Assembly: GCF_029893635.1 (NCBI RefSeq)
Contig: NZ_JARXYR010000002.1
Span: forward strand, 248,001 to 312,000
Origin: Variovorax sp. TBS-050B
Lineage (GTDB): Bacteria; Pseudomonadota; Gammaproteobacteria; Burkholderiales; Burkholderiaceae_C
Length of the DNA stretch: 64,000 nt
Direction: 5' to 3'
A program made the position numbers and the translations under genes. Shown here piece by piece: positions 11,646-19,470 of this stretch. Positions within the stretch are counted from its first letter, which is position 1. The number at the start of each line of letters is the position of its first letter. The notes under the pieces are model-generated. The model was given only the letters and a program-made list of their open reading frames with translations. It did not search any database and had not been told where the DNA came from.

Positions 11646-11660
11646 GGCACCGTTTTTGCT
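11646..11660 (+). promoter_or_regulatory. sigma-54-type promoter candidate
   Basis: GGCAC at 11646-11650 and TTGCT at 11656-11660 place GG and GC exactly 10 bases apart, as in the -24/-12 consensus. Among defined positions only the outermost T and the G after GGCAC differ. It lies 35 bases upstream of the NMT1-like operon start. A small perfect hairpin (GAATGC-CGAA-GCATTC, 11662-11677) sits at the predicted transcript start. Nitrogen control would fit an importer of a nitrogenous base, but this is inference. Confidence 0.5.
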
Positions 11661-11694
11661 TGAATGCCGAAGCATTCACATCCACGGATTCCGC

Positions 11695-12729
11695 ATGAAC
11701 AAGCGCCAACTGCTCCAGTCCTTCCTCGCCGCCTCGGCCCTCAGCTTCGGCCTTTCCTCGGCCCTGGCCCAGACCACGACGCCGATCAAGTTCCAGCTCG
11801 ACTGGCGCTTCGAAGGGCCGGCCGCGCTGTTCCTGCATCCCGCAGCCAAGGGCTACTTCAAGGCGGCGGGGCTCGACGTCACGATCGACGCGGGCAACGG
11901 CTCGGGCGGCACGGTCACGCGCGTGGCCTCGGGCGCCTACGACATGGGCTTTGCCGACCTCGCGGCGCTGATGGAGTTCCACGCCAACAACCCCGACAGC
12001 CCGAACAAGCCGGTCGCGGTGATGATGGTCTACAACAACACGCCGGCCTCGGTGATGACGCTCAAGAAGAGCGGCATCACGAAACCCGGCGACCTCACGG
12101 GCAAGAAGCTCGGCGCCCCGGTGTTCGACGCGGGCCGCCGCGCCTTCCCGATCTTCGCCAAGGCCAACAACATCGGCAGCGTCAACTGGACCGCGATGGA
12201 CCCGACGCTGCGCGAGACCATGCTGATCCGCGGCGACATCGACGCGATCACCGGCTTCACCTTCACCTCGCTGCTGAACCTCGAAGCGCGCGGCGCCAAG
12301 GCCGCCGACGTGGTGATCCTCCCCTACCCCGACTACGGCGTGAAGCTCTACGGCAACGTGATCATCGCCTCGCCCAAGCTCATCAAGGAGAACCCCGAGG
12401 CGGTGAAGAAATTCCTCTCCGCCTTCGCGAAGGGCGCCCGGGAGGTCATCGCGAACCCGGCTGCGGCGATCGAATCGGTCAAGGCGCGCGACGGCATCAT
12501 CGACAGCAAGCTCGAGACGCGCCGGCTGCAACTGGCCATCGACACGGTGATCAACAGCGCCGACGCGCGCGCCGACGGCTTCGGCGCGGCCAACGCGGGC
12601 CGCATGTCGCTCATGGCCTCGCAGGTGTCGGACGCCTTCAACACCAAGACCCGCGTGAGCCCCGATGCGGTGTGGACGGCCGCGCTGCTGCCGCCCGCGG
12701 CTGAACTGAGCGGAATCCTGCGCAAGTGA
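11695..12729 (+). CDS. ABC transporter substrate-binding protein, NMT1/THI5-like (locus A)
   Basis: 344 residues. A signal peptide (residues 1-25) ends in SSALAQ. The body is an NMT1/THI5-type periplasmic binding protein, with FQLDWRFEGPAALFLHPA at the start of the mature domain and a GNGSGGTVTRVASGAYDMGF ligand-loop region. The family commonly binds pyrimidines, purines, taurine or related small molecules. Its TGA overlaps the ATG of the ATPase gene, so all three ABC genes form one operon. A paralogue lies at 23309. The nearby deaminase suggests a nucleobase substrate. Confidence 0.93.
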   Translation: MNKRQLLQSFLAASALSFGLSSALAQTTTPIKFQLDWRFEGPAALFLHPAAKGYFKAAGLDVTIDAGNGSGGTVTRVASGAYDMGFADLAALMEFHANNPDSPNKPVAVMMVYNNTPASVMTLKKSGITKPGDLTGKKLGAPVFDAGRRAFPIFAKANNIGSVNWTAMDPTLRETMLIRGDIDAITGFTFTSLLNLEARGAKAADVVILPYPDYGVKLYGNVIIASPKLIKENPEAVKKFLSAFAKGAREVIANPAAAIESVKARDGIIDSKLETRRLQLAIDTVINSADARADGFGAANAGRMSLMASQVSDAFNTKTRVSPDAVWTAALLPPAAELSGILRK

Positions 12730-13586
12730 TGCAGGCCGCCTTGACGAACAACGACGCGGCCGCCGCCCCCTTCGTCGATTTCCAGGACGTCTGGCTCGCC
12801 TACAACGAGGAGCTGCTGCGCGCCAACCACTTCGCGGTCGAGGCCATCGACCTGCAGGTGCGGCGCGGCGAGTTCATCGCGATCGTCGGCCCGTCGGGCT
12901 GCGGCAAGTCGACCTTCATGAAGCTCACGACCGGGCTGCGCATGCCGTCGATGGGCCGCATCCGCATCGACGGCCAGCCGGTGAACGGGCCGCTCAAGAT
13001 CTCCGGCATGGCGTTCCAGGCGCCTTCGCTGCTGCCGTGGCGCACCACGGTCGACAACGTGCTGCTGCCGCTGGAGATCGTCGAGCCCTACCGCTCCAGC
13101 TTCAAGGCGAAGCGCAAGGAATACGAGGAGCGCGCCCGCCGCCTGCTGCAGAAGGTGGGCCTCGGCGGCTACGAGGACAAGTTTCCGTGGCAGCTCTCGG
13201 GCGGCATGCAGCAGCGCGCGAGCATCTGCCGCGCGCTGATCCACGAGCCCAAGATGCTGCTGCTCGACGAGCCCTTCGGCGCGCTCGACGCCTTCACGCG
13301 CGAGGAGCTCTGGTGCATCCTGCGCGACCTCTGGACCGAGCAGCAGTTCAACGTGATCCTGGTCACGCACGACCTGCGCGAATCGGTGTTCCTCGCCGAC
13401 ACGGTCTACGTGATGAGCAAGAGCCCCGGCCGCTTCGTGGTGAAGCGCGAAATCGAGCTGCCGCGCCCGCGCGAGCTCGAGCTCACCTACACCAAGGAAT
13501 TCACCGACATCGTGCTCGAGCTGCGCAGCCACATCGGCGCGATCCGCGGCAATGCGGCGGGCGCCCCGGCGGCCGCGGCGCACTGA
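12729..13586 (+). CDS. ABC transporter ATP-binding protein (NMT1 operon)
   Basis: 285 residues, nitrate/sulfonate/taurine-type ATPase. Walker A GPSGCGKST is near residue 57, the ABC signature LSGGMQQR near 156, and Walker B MLLLDEPFGALD near 175, with the switch histidine in VTHD. ATG 12729 overlaps the stop of the binding-protein gene (ATGA-type coupling). It powers the permease encoded next. It might also serve the orphan binding protein at 23309. Confidence 0.95.
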   Translation: MQAALTNNDAAAAPFVDFQDVWLAYNEELLRANHFAVEAIDLQVRRGEFIAIVGPSGCGKSTFMKLTTGLRMPSMGRIRIDGQPVNGPLKISGMAFQAPSLLPWRTTVDNVLLPLEIVEPYRSSFKAKRKEYEERARRLLQKVGLGGYEDKFPWQLSGGMQQRASICRALIHEPKMLLLDEPFGALDAFTREELWCILRDLWTEQQFNVILVTHDLRESVFLADTVYVMSKSPGRFVVKREIELPRPRELELTYTKEFTDIVLELRSHIGAIRGNAAGAPAAAAH

Positions 13587-13595
13587 GGAACGGCC

Positions 13596-14363
13596 ATGAA
13601 GAACAGCAAGCAACTCGAACGCTGGTCGCCCTGGCTGCTGCTCGTGGCGGTGATCCTGCTGTGGCAGGTGATCTGCGCGGGCTTCGGCGTGTCGGACTTC
13701 ATCTTCCCGAGCCCGCTGCGCATCTGGGAGCAGTTCTGGGAGTTCAAGGCCATCATCGCGGGCCATGCCTGGCGCACCTTCTGGGTCACGATGGCGGGCT
13801 TCGGCCTCGCGATCGTGGTGGGCGTGCTGCTCGGCTTCGTGATCGGCAGCTCGCGGCTCGCCTATGCGGCCATCTATCCGCTGATGACGGCCTTCAACGC
13901 GCTGCCCAAGGCGGCCTTCGTGCCGATCCTGGTCGTGTGGTTCGGCATCGGCATCGGGCCCGCGATCCTCACCGCCTTCCTGATCAGCTTCTTCCCGATC
14001 ATGGTCAACATCGCGACCGGCCTCGCGACGCTCGAGCCCGAGCTGGAGGACGTGCTGCGCGTGCTCGGCGCCAAGCGCTGGGACGTGCTGATGAAGATCG
14101 GCCTGCCGCGCTCCATGCCCTACTTCTTCGGCTCGCTCAAGGTGGCGATCACGCTGGCCTTCGTCGGCACCACGGTGAGCGAGATGACCGCGGCCAACGA
14201 AGGCATCGGCTACCTGCTGATCTCCGCCGGCTCGGCGATGCAGATGGGTCTGGCCTTCGCGGGCCTGATGGTGGTGGGCGCGATGGCGATGCTGATGTAC
14301 GAGCTCTTCAGCTTGGTCGAGAAGCACACCACCGGCTGGGCGCACCGGGGTTCGCAGGCGTGA
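13596..14363 (+). CDS. ABC transporter permease (NMT1 operon)
   Basis: 255 residues, about six membrane segments, BPD_transp_1 family. The EAA-like loop that contacts the ATPase is near residues 140-165 (LEPELEDVLRVLGAKRWD). It has the length and N-terminal layout of SsuC/TauC/ThiX-type permeases. It starts nine bases after the ATPase stop. Confidence 0.95.
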   Translation: MKNSKQLERWSPWLLLVAVILLWQVICAGFGVSDFIFPSPLRIWEQFWEFKAIIAGHAWRTFWVTMAGFGLAIVVGVLLGFVIGSSRLAYAAIYPLMTAFNALPKAAFVPILVVWFGIGIGPAILTAFLISFFPIMVNIATGLATLEPELEDVLRVLGAKRWDVLMKIGLPRSMPYFFGSLKVAITLAFVGTTVSEMTAANEGIGYLLISAGSAMQMGLAFAGLMVVGAMAMLMYELFSLVEKHTTGWAHRGSQA

Positions 14364-14377
14364 GCATGAGGCACTTC

Positions 14378-14466
14378 CCCAGGCTTCGCGCACTTCGTGT
14401 CGCTTCGCCCACCCCCTCGCCGGGGGCAACACCGCGGAACCGGCAAAGCCGGTTCCGCGGTGTTTC
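14378..14466 (+). repeat. hairpin repeat, family 2, copy A
   Basis: The 89-base element begins CCCCAGGCT and runs through CGCACTTCGTGTCGCTTCG to a very stable hairpin. Positions 14428-14444 pair perfectly with 14448-14464 (17 bases) around an AAA loop. An almost identical element lies on the other strand at 44844-44933. Here it separates the permease from the deaminase gene in the direction of transcription, where it could lower or stabilise downstream mRNA. Confidence 0.85.
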
Positions 14467-14475
14467 GCGCACGGG

Positions 14476-14961
14476 ATGCACTGCATGACGCCGGCGCAGG
14501 TGATCCGGGCGCTGCGGCGGGCCGACGAAGTGGCGCGCCGCGCGATGGCGATGGGCCGGCATCCTTTCGGCGCGGTGCTGGTCGCGCCCGATGGCGAGAC
14601 CATCCTCGCCGAGCAGGGCAACATCGACACCGTGCAGCATGCCGAGGCCACGCTCGCGCGGCACGCGGCGCAGAACTGGCCCGCCGACTACCTCTGGCAG
14701 TGCACGCTCGTGACCACCTTCGAGCCCTGCGCGATGTGCGCGGGCACGAGCTACTGGGCCAACATCGGCCGCGTCGTCTACGGCGCCGAGGAGAGCGCGC
14801 TGCTCGCGCTCACGGGCGACCATCCCGAGAACCCCACGCTGAGCCTGCCCTGCCGCGAGGTGTTCGCGCGCGGGCAGAAGAAGATCGAGGTGATCGGGCC
14901 GGTGCCCGAGGTGGCCGACGAGATGATCGCCACGCACCGGGGCTTCTGGGAAAGCCGCTAG
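14476..14961 (+). CDS. nucleoside/nucleobase deaminase (locus A)
   Basis: Up to 161 residues of the zinc-dependent cytidine/guanine deaminase fold. The catalytic HAE occurs in QHAEATLARHAA, and the second zinc motif PCAMCAG is followed by YWANIGRVVYG. Two in-frame ATGs (14476 and 14485) are possible, and neither has a strong ribosome site. It follows the NMT1 transporter genes, which suggests that it deaminates the imported base. Guanine, adenine, cytosine or a thiamine-pyrimidine-like compound are all possible. A related deaminase is at 24339. Its TAG stop shares the palindrome CTAG with the stop of the opposing gene. Confidence 0.88.
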   Translation: MHCMTPAQVIRALRRADEVARRAMAMGRHPFGAVLVAPDGETILAEQGNIDTVQHAEATLARHAAQNWPADYLWQCTLVTTFEPCAMCAGTSYWANIGRVVYGAEESALLALTGDHPENPTLSLPCREVFARGQKKIEVIGPVPEVADEMIATHRGFWESR

Positions 14962-15455
14962 GGCCAGCCGCGCGTGAGCCAGGCCGCCGCATAGAGCCCC
15001 AGCCCGAACACGCCGTGCGTCGCGAGGCTCTGCAGCCGCGCGGCGGCCGGGCGCGGCGTGCGGCGCGCGGCGATGCCCGCGCCCAGGGCCGGCTGCATCA
15101 CCAGGAAAGGCACGGCCACGCTGCCGATGCCGAGCGCGAGCGCCGGCCAGAGCGTGGGGCTGCGCGCCCAGCCGGGGCCGGCGAGCGCGAGCAGCACCGC
15201 CGCGAAGCCGATGCCGGTCGCATAGTGCACCGCCCAGCCCAACGCCCGCTCGCCGCGCACCGGCGCCGAGGCGGCGATCGGATCGTGCATGAAGCGCCCG
15301 CGCGTCATGTGGCCGACCCAGCGCCCGACCAGCGCGTAGTCGAGCGAAGGCCTCCCGAACAGCCGCTTGCGCGCGAGCGTCCAGCCGTCCATGACGAGCG
15401 TCGCACCGGCGCCGATCAGCAGCGCCCGCCATGCGAATTCGATCGCTTCAGACAT
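14958..15455 (-). CDS. DUF2938 family membrane protein
   Basis: 165 residues with four hydrophobic segments. GAGATLVMDGWTLARKRLFG and LVGRWVGHMTRGRF near the N-terminus are characteristic of the DUF2938 family, whose function is unknown. The ATG at 15455 overlaps the last eight bases of the methyltransferase gene, so the two are co-transcribed from the MerR-type promoter at 16370-16400. Confidence 0.85.
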   Translation of the reverse strand: MSEAIEFAWRALLIGAGATLVMDGWTLARKRLFGRPSLDYALVGRWVGHMTRGRFMHDPIAASAPVRGERALGWAVHYATGIGFAAVLLALAGPGWARSPTLWPALALGIGSVAVPFLVMQPALGAGIAARRTPRPAAARLQSLATHGVFGLGLYAAAWLTRGWP

Positions 15456-16329
15456 GGACGGCCCTCCTTGCCGCGGGCGGCGCCGACCGGGCGCGTGCCT
15501 CCACCAGCCAGCATGCCGCCGTGAAGCGCACCTCGCCGCCCTGCACGTAGGGCTCGAAGGCGGCGCGCACGCGCTCGACCACGCGCGCGCGCAGCGGCGC
15601 ATCGGCCTGCGCGAGCGCGATCCCGACGGGGCCGAGCCGCTGCAGGTACGGCAGCAGGCCGGACTCGGGCATGGCGCAGGCGAACTCGACCGGCTGCACC
15701 TCGATGCCGGTCCAGCCGCTGTCCTCGAGGATCGCGGCCACGCGGTTGCGCTCGGCGAAGGCGAACTGCCCCGGCGCACCGGGCCGGCGCGGCGGCAGGT
15801 CCGGCAGCAGCGGTGCCGCGGCCCTTTCCGCGGTGGTCATGAACGGGTTCTCGGCCGCGCCGCGCCACGCGACGAAGCGCAGCACGGCGCCCGCCTTCGC
15901 GGCGCGCCGCAGGTTGGCGAAGGCAGCGACCGGGTCGGCGAAGAACATCACGCCGAGGCGCGAGACGATGGTGTCGAACGCCGCCGTCTCGAACGCATGG
16001 ACCTGCGCATCGGCCTCGACGAAGCCGGCTGCGAGGCGCGCGCGTTCGGCGCGCATGCGGGCCGCCGCGATCATCGGCTGCGAGATGTCGATGCCCGTGC
16101 AGCGCCCGGCGGCGCCGAGCCGGCGCGCGACGGCCAGCGTCACAGCGCCGGTGCCGCAGCCCACGTCGAGCACACGTGCGGCCGCGCCTTCGGGCACGGC
16201 TTCGACGAGCGGTGCCGCGAGCGGCTCGAACAGATGGTCGAGCAGTTCCTGCGTATCGACCCAGGCGCGGCCCGCGGGGCCGTTCCAGAGCCGCGCCTGC
16301 TCGTCGCCGGTGTCGGGAATGTCGTTCAT
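15448..16329 (-). CDS. class I SAM-dependent methyltransferase
   Basis: 293 residues. The SAM-binding motif I is VLDVGCGTGAVTLAVA near residues 50-65, the acidic residue after strand 2 is in GIDIS, and SRLGVMFFADP matches the motif IV region. It resembles the UbiE/COQ5-type methyltransferases often found divergent from MerR regulators. The substrate is unknown. The start at 16329 gives the normal N-terminus. Its promoter carries a MerR-style 19-base spacer, so it is probably induced by the ligand of the adjacent regulator. Confidence 0.88.
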   Translation of the reverse strand: MNDIPDTGDEQARLWNGPAGRAWVDTQELLDHLFEPLAAPLVEAVPEGAAARVLDVGCGTGAVTLAVARRLGAAGRCTGIDISQPMIAAARMRAERARLAAGFVEADAQVHAFETAAFDTIVSRLGVMFFADPVAAFANLRRAAKAGAVLRFVAWRGAAENPFMTTAERAAAPLLPDLPPRRPGAPGQFAFAERNRVAAILEDSGWTGIEVQPVEFACAMPESGLLPYLQRLGPVGIALAQADAPLRARVVERVRAAFEPYVQGGEVRFTAACWLVEARARSAPPAARRAVHV

Positions 16330-16369
16330 GGCTTGGTCCTTTCTCTTGCTTTGGTCAAGCGGAAGCGGC

Positions 16370-16400
16370 ACTATGCAAGCTCAAGTCAACTTGAGGTCAA
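16370..16400 (-). promoter_or_regulatory. MerR-type promoter with SoxR-box-like operator
   Basis: Read leftward, a -35 TTGACC (16400-16395) and a -10 CATAGT (16375-16370) are separated by 19 bases, the long spacer typical of MerR-activated promoters. Inside the spacer, CTCAAGT-CA-ACTTGAG (16380-16395) is a perfect 7-base dyad that is almost the E. coli SoxR box. The promoter drives the methyltransferase and DUF2938 genes. Confidence 0.8.
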
Positions 16401-16404
16401 GAGG

Positions 16405-16849
16405 GTGACGAGACATCTGGACATCACCGAGGTGGCGCAGCGCTCCGGCCTGACCGCGTCGGCCCTGCGCTACTACGACGAGAAGGGGCTGATCGCCTCC
16501 CACCGGCCGGCGGGGCCTGCGCCGGCTGTTCGACGAGCGCGTGCTCGAGCGGCTGGCGCTGATCGCGCTGGGCCGCGCGGCCGGCTTCTCGCTCGACGAG
16601 ATCGCCGCGATGTTCGCGGCCGACGGCCGGCCCGACATCGACCGCCGGATGCTCACGGCCAAGGCGGACGAGATCGACCGGACGATCCGCGGCCTGACCG
16701 CGATGCGCGACGGCCTGCGCCATGCGGCCGTGTGCCCCGCGCCGAGCCACATGGAATGCCCGACCTTCCGCCGCATCCTGGGCGCGGCGGCGTCGGGTGC
16801 CATCGGCGGCGGGCGGCGCCGGAAGGTGCCGGCGCCATACCGGACCTGA
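16405..16849 (+). pseudogene. MerR-family regulator, frameshifted
   Basis: The N-terminal half from GTG 16405 encodes a MerR winged helix (DITEVAQRSGLTASALRYYD) and the C-terminal half continues in another frame (LERLALIALGRAAGFSLDEI). One extra G in GGGG at 16512-16515 breaks the frame. Removing it restores RPAGLRRLFDERVLER and a 147-residue protein. Two cysteines (CPAPSHMEC) lie near the C-terminus, but the four-cysteine iron-sulfur motif of SoxR is absent. The intact operator and promoter next door argue that the regulator is, or recently was, functional. Base-calling error is a real alternative. Confidence 0.85.
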
Positions 16850-16883
16850 GCACGAACCGCTGGCTCCCGTGCGGGAGGCGTGG

Positions 16884-17114
16884 TCAGCCCTGCGGCAGCA
16901 CCAGCGAGGCCTCGTCGCGCCAGTAGGCGACGGCGGCGAGCCAGCCCTCCCACACGCAGCCGTTGCAGCCGCGGCCGCAGCAGGTGGTGGGCGGCGGCGG
17001 CGGTGCGCGCATGGCAAGCTCATGCGCCGCCAGGAGCGCCTGGATGCGCCCGATCAGCGCCTCGGCGCTGGCCAGGTCCGTCGGTGCGACGAGGTCTCGG
17101 TCGGAAAGCGGCAT
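16884..17114 (-). CDS. small oxidoreductase-like domain protein
   Basis: 76 residues. The C-terminal half (PTTCCGRGCNGCVWEGW, followed by YWRDEA) fits the short 'oxidoreductase-like' domain with a CCxxGCxxCVW cysteine cluster found in small bacterial proteins and mitochondrial proteins. The cysteines suggest metal binding. The function is not established. It stands alone, just downstream of lpxO on the same strand. Confidence 0.75.
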   Translation of the reverse strand: MPLSDRDLVAPTDLASAEALIGRIQALLAAHELAMRAPPPPPTTCCGRGCNGCVWEGWLAAVAYWRDEASLVLPQG

Positions 17115-17154
17115 GGCATGGCGTCCCGCGGCCGGCGGGCCGCGTCGGCAGCGG

Positions 17155-18051
17155 CTACCAGAAGATCCAGAGCGCCAGCCCGCCGAAGATCGCCCACTTC
17201 ACGAGGTAGTACACCCGCTTGTCCCAGGCCTTGAGCCGCTTGCCCTGCACGCGGATCTGGTAGATGTACTTGAAGGCGCGATTCAGGCCGCCGGTCTTGT
17301 CGCCCGCGTCGTTGGGCGATGCGGCCGCAGCGAGCAGGTTCTTCGCGAACCAGCGGTTCACCGCGCTGGCCCAGCGGTACTTGAGCGGACGCTCGATGTC
17401 GCAGAACAGGATCACGCGGTCGTGGTCGGTGGTGTTCTCGGCGTAGTGGATGTAGGTCTCGTCGAACACCACGGCCTCGCCGTCGCGCCAGTGGTAGCGC
17501 TGGCCGTCCACGTCGATGTAGCAGCCTTCGACGCCCGGCGTCCACAGGCCCAGGTGGTAGCGCAGCGAACCGGCAAAGGGATCGCGGTGGCGCACGAGGC
17601 GGCTGCCCGGCGGCAGCTCGGCGAACATCGCGGCCTTGATGGTGCCGATGCCCTTGAGCAGCTCGGTGGTGCGGGGGCACAGCACGGCGGCCGAGGGATG
17701 CGCATCGTCATACCACTTGAGGTAGAAGCGCTTCCAGCCGCTCTTGAAGAAGGAGTTGAAGCCGACGTCGTTGAACTGGTTCGAGGCCTTGATGCTGCCG
17801 CCGTTGCGCATCGCGAGCGCTTCTTCGCGGATGACTTCCCAGTTCTCCTCGAGCACGCGCATCTCCGGGAACTGCGCCGGCGACAGGTACGGCGTGCCCG
17901 GCACCTTGGAGAACATGTACATGAACACGTTCAGCGGCGCGAGGAAGGTCGAATGGTCCGACAGCTGCCGGAAGAAGCGGTGCCGGACCTGGCCGCGGAA
18001 GTGAACGTAGAGAGCGCTGAGCGCGAAGATGGCGAGGATGACCCACTTCAT
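17155..18051 (-). CDS. lpxO: aspartyl/asparaginyl beta-hydroxylase-like lipid A hydroxylase
   Basis: 298 residues. An N-terminal membrane anchor (about 1-18) precedes a 2-oxoglutarate/Fe(II) dioxygenase domain. The iron facial triad is visible as HRD in GSRLVRHRDPF near residue 155 and the histidine of ETYIHYAENTT near 200, followed by the arginine in DHDRVILFCD that binds 2-oxoglutarate. LpxO hydroxylates a secondary acyl chain of lipid A at the inner membrane. A C-terminal hydrophobic stretch is also seen. Confidence 0.88.
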   Translation of the reverse strand: MKWVILAIFALSALYVHFRGQVRHRFFRQLSDHSTFLAPLNVFMYMFSKVPGTPYLSPAQFPEMRVLEENWEVIREEALAMRNGGSIKASNQFNDVGFNSFFKSGWKRFYLKWYDDAHPSAAVLCPRTTELLKGIGTIKAAMFAELPPGSRLVRHRDPFAGSLRYHLGLWTPGVEGCYIDVDGQRYHWRDGEAVVFDETYIHYAENTTDHDRVILFCDIERPLKYRWASAVNRWFAKNLLAAAASPNDAGDKTGGLNRAFKYIYQIRVQGKRLKAWDKRVYYLVKWAIFGGLALWIFW

Positions 18052-18123
18052 CGGTGTGAATGTGTGCTGTAGGCAGCCCGATAGTGTAGTTCTTCATGCT
18101 TTTTCGGGCGGCCGGGCGCCTTT

Positions 18124-18999
18124 TCAGGCGCCGCGCAGCAACTTGATCAGCGCCGCGATCTCCTCGCCGCCGAGCCCGGCCGCGTCCGCACGCCGGAAAA
18201 GACCCGCCGCGAAGGCCGGGAACTCGGTGTCGATGCCGGCCTGCCGCGCGGTGTCGAGGATGCGCTGCGTGGCCTCGACGGAAATGCGCATCGGGCTTTG
18301 CGAGATCGCGAAATCGCCCGACTGGATCACGCGCGCCTCGTGCTGCAGGAAGCCGCCGAAGGTCGGCATGATCCCGGCCACGATGCGGCCGAACTCCGCC
18401 ACGTCGAAGCCCTCGTGCTCCGCCACGCGCGCGCCGTGCATGAAGCCGAGCAGCGTGCCGTAGATGGTCGACAGCGTCGCGAGGTCCATGGCGGCCGCAG
18501 CGCCCGCCTCCGCGCCCAGGTAGACGGTGCCGCCGCCGAGCACGCCGAGCAGCGGCTCGGCCGCGCGAAACACGGCCTCGGCACCGGACATCAGGATCGG
18601 CGTGTCGGGCTGGCCCATCTGGTCGGGCGCGGCCTGGATCGCACCCTCGAGGTAGCGCGCACCGTGGCGCTTCGCCCAGGCGTCGGCATCGCGCGCGTCC
18701 TGCGGGCTGCCGGTGGTGAGCTGCACCAGGAGCCGGCCGTCCATGGCGGCGGCGACGCCTTCCATGGCCAGGATCGCGTCGGCCGCGCGGTAGTCGTACA
18801 CGCACATCAGCACCCCCGGGCTCGCGCGCACGGCGTCGGCCGCGCTGCGCGCGAGGGTGGCGCCGCGCGCGACGAGCGGCTCCGCCTTGTCGGCACTGCG
18901 GTTCCAGACCGTGACCTGGTAGCCCTGGTCGAGATAGAGGCGTGCGATGGTGCTGCCCATGGAGCCCAGCCCCAGCACGGTGATCTGCCTGTCGTTCAT
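18124..18999 (-). CDS. NAD(P)-binding beta-hydroxyacid dehydrogenase / imine reductase-like protein
   Basis: 291 residues. The N-terminal Rossmann motif is VLGLGSMGSTIARLYLDQG (residues 8-26), with a cofactor-selecting NRS at the end of strand 2. The C-terminal helical domain resembles imine reductases more than sugar-acid dehydrogenases: the catalytic lysine of the latter is not in its usual place. It is divergent from an HxlR regulator with a clear inverted repeat between them, so it is probably that regulator's target. Confidence 0.82.
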   Translation of the reverse strand: MNDRQITVLGLGSMGSTIARLYLDQGYQVTVWNRSADKAEPLVARGATLARSAADAVRASPGVLMCVYDYRAADAILAMEGVAAAMDGRLLVQLTTGSPQDARDADAWAKRHGARYLEGAIQAAPDQMGQPDTPILMSGAEAVFRAAEPLLGVLGGGTVYLGAEAGAAAAMDLATLSTIYGTLLGFMHGARVAEHEGFDVAEFGRIVAGIMPTFGGFLQHEARVIQSGDFAISQSPMRISVEATQRILDTARQAGIDTEFPAFAAGLFRRADAAGLGGEEIAALIKLLRGA

Positions 19000-19060
19000 G
19001 TCGGTTCGCCCGGATGTTGTTGAGAAGGCCTGCATCCTCGAAGCTGGCTCTCCAACGGTC

Positions 19061-19087
19061 AAGTACCTACAATAAAGTGAGGTACTT
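19061..19087. promoter_or_regulatory. HxlR operator candidate
   Basis: AAGTACCT (19061-19068) and AGGTACTT (19080-19087) form a perfect 8-base inverted repeat with an 11-base centre. It lies in the divergent region between the oxidoreductase and HxlR genes, 30 bases before the HxlR start. HxlR dimers are known to bind such GTAC-containing repeats. Confidence 0.65.
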
Positions 19088-19116
19088 ACCAAAACATCAG
19101 TATTGGAGCGAACGGC

Positions 19117-19470
19117 ATGGCATCGAAGAAGCCCTACGTCTGCGGCATCGGGCCCGCGTTCGAGGTGATCGGCGGCAAGTGGAAGGCGCTGATCCTCTGG
19201 GAGCTGCACCTGCAGCCGCGCCGCTTCGGCGAGCTCCGGCGGCTGCTGCCGGGTATCAGCGAGAAGATGCTGATCCAGCAGCTGCGCGAGCTCGAGACCG
19301 ACGGCATCGTCGCGCGCGAGGTGTTCCGCGAGGTGCCGCCGCGCGTGGAGTATTCGGAGACGAAGCTCGGCGCCACGCTCAATGCGGCGCTCGGTCCGCT
19401 CGCGGACTGGGGCGACCGCTACGCGAAGCGCGTGGAAGCGGCGCGCAAGGCGGCGCAGGCCTCGGCCTAA
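19117..19470 (+). CDS. HxlR-family transcriptional regulator
   Basis: 117 residues, a single winged helix-turn-helix domain of the HxlR family (FEVIGGKWKALILWELHL, then RRFGELRRLLPGISEKML). A cysteine at residue 9 lies just before the domain, as in thiol-sensing members. ATG 19117 follows TTGGAGCG. It is divergent from the NAD(P) oxidoreductase. Its TAA overlaps the stop codon of the opposing OsmC gene. Confidence 0.93.
   Translation: MASKKPYVCGIGPAFEVIGGKWKALILWELHLQPRRFGELRRLLPGISEKMLIQQLRELETDGIVAREVFREVPPRVEYSETKLGATLNAALGPLADWGDRYAKRVEAARKAAQASA

Noticed and set aside
11662..11690. A third NMT1-motif riboswitch before the locus A binding protein (GAAGCATTCA resembles GAAGCGTTCA)
   Set aside because: The similarity is confined to ten bases that form a simple hairpin. 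The GGAAAUUG block and closing stem are absent.
16405..16849. SoxR identity for the MerR regulator because of the SoxR-like operator
   Set aside because: The protein has only a CX7C pair and not the four-cysteine iron-sulfur motif of SoxR.
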